From Mycoplasma sp. (GTDB taxonomy: Bacteria > Bacillota_I > Bacilli_A > Mycoplasmatales > Metamycoplasmataceae): a stretch of 38,257 nt of DNA. The stretch covers positions 1-38,257 of the forward strand of contig JAAVAX010000006.1 of assembly GCA_014803855.1 (NCBI GenBank), read 5' to 3'. The position numbers were made by a program, and so were the translations under genes. Below are positions 36,314 to 38,257 of this stretch, in pieces. The notes below the pieces were generated by a model. The model ran no database searches, had not been told where the DNA came from, and worked only from the letters and a program-made list of their open reading frames with translations. The first letter of the stretch is position 1, and each line of letters opens with the position of its first letter.

Positions 36314-36606
36314 GCTTCTAATGGTTGATATCCTAAAATAACTTCTTTAATTTCTTGATCTTTTGCAATTAACACTGTAGGTGTAACTCTTATTTCATAT
36401 TCTCTAGCAAGATCTTGATTATCCAAAATATTTATTTTAGCAACAGAACATATATTTTTTTCAACAAGTTCTTCTAAAACAGGTTCTAACATTAAGCAAG
36501 GTCCACATGTAGGACTTGTAAAATCTAAAATTAATATTCCTTGATTTTTAGCAAAAATACTTTCTAATTCCTCTTTTGAATTGATCTCAAAAATTTGTTT
36601 TTTCAT
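36286..36606 (-). CDS. trxA: thioredoxin
   Basis: This 106-residue protein has a thioredoxin fold and the redox-active pair C34-G-P-C37 in SPTCGPCLML, plus the cis-proline P76 in RVTPTVLI. The Trp usually found before the first Cys is Thr here, which may shift its redox potential. It reduces protein disulphides with thioredoxin reductase, which is not in this window. The C terminus is completed through a UGA Trp (WEELIKKI). AGGAGA at 36617-36622 precedes the ATG. It lies between proS and the HAD gene in a probable operon. Confidence 0.93.
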
Positions 36607-36635
36607 AATTCAATAATCTCCTTTTATAACCTATG

Positions 36636-38072
36636 CTAGTATGCTTTAGCAAACAATACAAAGTTATCTGTTTTTTGATTTGTAATAATACAATTATCAT
36701 CCTTAATATCAATAATTTTGTCAATTGGTATACATCTTGCAGTAGCTAATGTTTCATTCTTAATTTTTTCTTCTAGTTTAGTTGATTCCTTTGCTAATGG
36801 AACTATAATGAATTTATTTTCCTTTATTAGCTCTTTAAATTTGTCATAAGAATTACAATAAACAATGTTATTTCTTAATCTCTCTTGTGAATTCTTGTAT
36901 AGATTATCATGAATATCACTTAAGAGTCTTTTCACTTCTTCTAATACATTATTAATTTTAACATTAGTTTTTTCAATTGTATCTCTTCTAATAATAACAA
37001 CTTCATCATTATCTAAATCCCTTGGTCCCACTTCTATTCTAATTGGAACACCTTCAATTTCAGATTGTGCTGCTTTAAATCCAACAGATTTATCAGAATC
37101 ATTAATACGGACTGTTATTAAATTGCTATCTAATATATTCATCAATTCTTTACTAATTTTACTTACTCTTGAATCTTTATTAGATAAAACTTCAATTATA
37201 TCAACCTGAATAGGAGCAATTTTTGGTGGAATGACTATTCCTCTATTATCTCCATGACCCATAATTATTGCACCAATTGATCTTGTTGATAATCCTCACG
37301 ATGTTTGATACACATTAACTAATTTATTATTTTGATCTTTAAATGAAACATCAAACATACTTGAGAAATTTTGTCCAAAATAATGTGATGTTGCAGATTG
37401 AAGTGCTTTCCCATCTTTCATCATTGCTTCAATTGTTCAAGTTGTAATAGCACCAGCAAATTTTTCTTTTTCAGTTTTTTGTCCAACAATTACATCTAAT
37501 GCTAAATAATCTTTATAAAAATCTTTATATACTTGAATCATTTTTTTGCTTAAATCCATAGCCTCTTGTGGATTACTATGAGAAGTGTGCCCTTCTTGTC
37601 ATAAAAACTCAGTTGTTCTTAAAAAAGGATTAGTGGTTTTTTCTCATCGAACAACATTAGCTCATTGATTATATTTTTTAGGTAAATCATTATATGAACT
37701 AATTTCAGATTTAAATAATTGAGCAAACAAAACTTCAGATGTAGGTCTAATGTATATATCTTCACTTAATTTTTTATCACCAACTTTTGTAATGGTAGCT
37801 AATTCAGGAGCAAATCCTTCTACATGTTCTTTTTCTTTTGATATAAGTGATTTAGGTATTAATAAAGGTAGATAGACATTTTTAACACCAAGTTTTTTTA
37901 TAATTTGATCAAAATGCTTTGTAATATTTTCTCAAATTCCATAAGAATTAGATTTTAATATCATTGTTCCTTTTAATGGTCCATAATCAATTAAGTTTCC
38001 ATTAATTATTACATCTACATATCATTGTGCAAAATCTTTTTCAATGGGTGTTATCTTATTTATGATTTTCAT
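36636..38072 (-). CDS. proS: prolyl-tRNA synthetase, eukaryote/archaea type
   Basis: This 478-residue class II synthetase charges tRNA(Pro). Motif 2 ([20 protein letters not shown]), IRPTSEVLF, motif 3 with [18 protein letters not shown], the anticodon-binding domain and the C-terminal extension ending in a Tyr (LFAKAY) mark the short ProRS class without the bacterial editing insertion. This class is usual in mycoplasmas. Many Trp are UGA-encoded, mostly in the first 270 residues. No Shine-Dalgarno sequence is seen; TAAAAT lies 8 nt before the ATG. It is the first gene of proS-trxA-HAD. Confidence 0.95.
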
Positions 38073-38080
38073 AAAAAAAT

Positions 38081-38086
38081 ATTTTA
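38081..38086 (-). promoter_or_regulatory. -10-like box of proS, leaderless-type
   Basis: TAAAAT on the minus strand, 8 nt before the proS ATG. This is a one-base variant of the TATAAT found at the same distance before other genes here. Confidence 0.45.
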
Positions 38087-38156
38087 ACAAAATCAATTGA
38101 AATCTTGTTTTAAAATATGCTACTTAATATAGAAATAGGAAAAAATAATTATTTTA

Positions 38157-38162
38157 TATAAT
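38157..38162 (+). promoter_or_regulatory. -10 box of the gene at the right edge, leaderless-type
   Basis: TATAAT ending 9 nt before the ATG at 38172, with no Shine-Dalgarno sequence. It is divergent from proS. Confidence 0.5.
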
Positions 38163-38171
38163 AATTATCAT

Positions 38172-38257
38172 ATGAATAAATTTAAGTGATTAATTATTGA
38201 TTTTTTTGTTTTATCAATAATTTTTGCATTATCAATAACAATCGTTGTTTTAGGTAA
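38172..38257 (+). CDS. N-terminal part of a membrane or secreted protein (cut by window edge)
   Basis: Only 28 residues are in the window. They begin MNKFKWLII and form one strongly hydrophobic segment (FFVLSIIFALSITIVVLG) after a short basic start, typical of a signal anchor or first membrane helix. UGA encodes Trp6. No Cys is reached, so a lipobox cannot be judged. The -10 box 9 nt upstream supports the start. Confidence 0.55.

Overview
This is a chromosomal segment of a wall-less, AT-rich mollicute (mycoplasma). The main evidence is the genetic code. Almost every long gene is continuous only if UGA is read as tryptophan, for example residue 96 of the M42 peptidase, residue 92 of TrpS and several sites in the Cu-type ATPase, the F1-like ATPase and DnaE. 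An eukaryote/archaea-type prolyl-tRNA synthetase, GatCAB, a stand-alone 5'-3' exonuclease beside DnaE, and lipoproteins with a lipobox Cys all fit a mollicute. The F1-like ATPase cluster, together with the overall content, suggests the M. penetrans/M. iowae/Ureaplasma side of the pneumoniae group. That placement is an inference and was not tested.

Layout. 85-3563: M42 aminopeptidase (+), trpS (-), a small membrane-anchored EIIB-like protein (+), holB (-). 3629-5808 (-): a small HMA metal-binding protein followed by a Cu-type P-type ATPase. 6073-9871 (+): transketolase, gltX and a YwiB/DUF1934-like protein. 9892-14643 (-): an operon of a membrane protein, gatC, gatA, gatB and a YihY-type membrane protein. 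14704-18981 (-): gyrA, fmt and a degenerate glycosyltransferase-like gene. 19058-22591 (-): a large BspA-type leucine-rich-repeat lipoprotein. 22695-29092 (-): a five-gene F1-like ATPase cluster without any F0 gene. 29093-29465: a non-coding gap. 29466-30821 (-): a second lipoprotein. 30878-35217 (+): dnaE, a PolA-type 5'-3' exonuclease and a DUF402 nucleotidase. 35248-35403 (-): tRNA-Arg and tRNA-Cys. 35459-38072 (-): proS, thioredoxin and a Cof-type HAD phosphatase. 38172-end (+): the start of a membrane or secreted protein.

How the genes fit together. gltX plus GatCAB make Gln-tRNA(Gln) by transamidation. trpS, proS, gltX and two tRNAs serve translation, and fmt formylates the initiator tRNA. 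dnaE, holB, gyrA and the exonuclease serve replication. The most unusual system is the F1-like ATPase. It has a noncatalytic alpha-like and a catalytic beta-like subunit with the expected P-loops and arginine finger, an enlarged gamma-like subunit and two unrecognised proteins, but no membrane sector nearby. Its beta subunit carries a roughly 210-residue N-terminal extension with two segments that resemble Rho_N/SAP-type modules.

Two modes of translation start are visible. Eight genes have a TATAAT-like -10 box only 7-10 nt before the start codon and no Shine-Dalgarno sequence, which implies (nearly) leaderless mRNAs. Genes inside operons use Shine-Dalgarno sites or TAATG stop/start overlaps.
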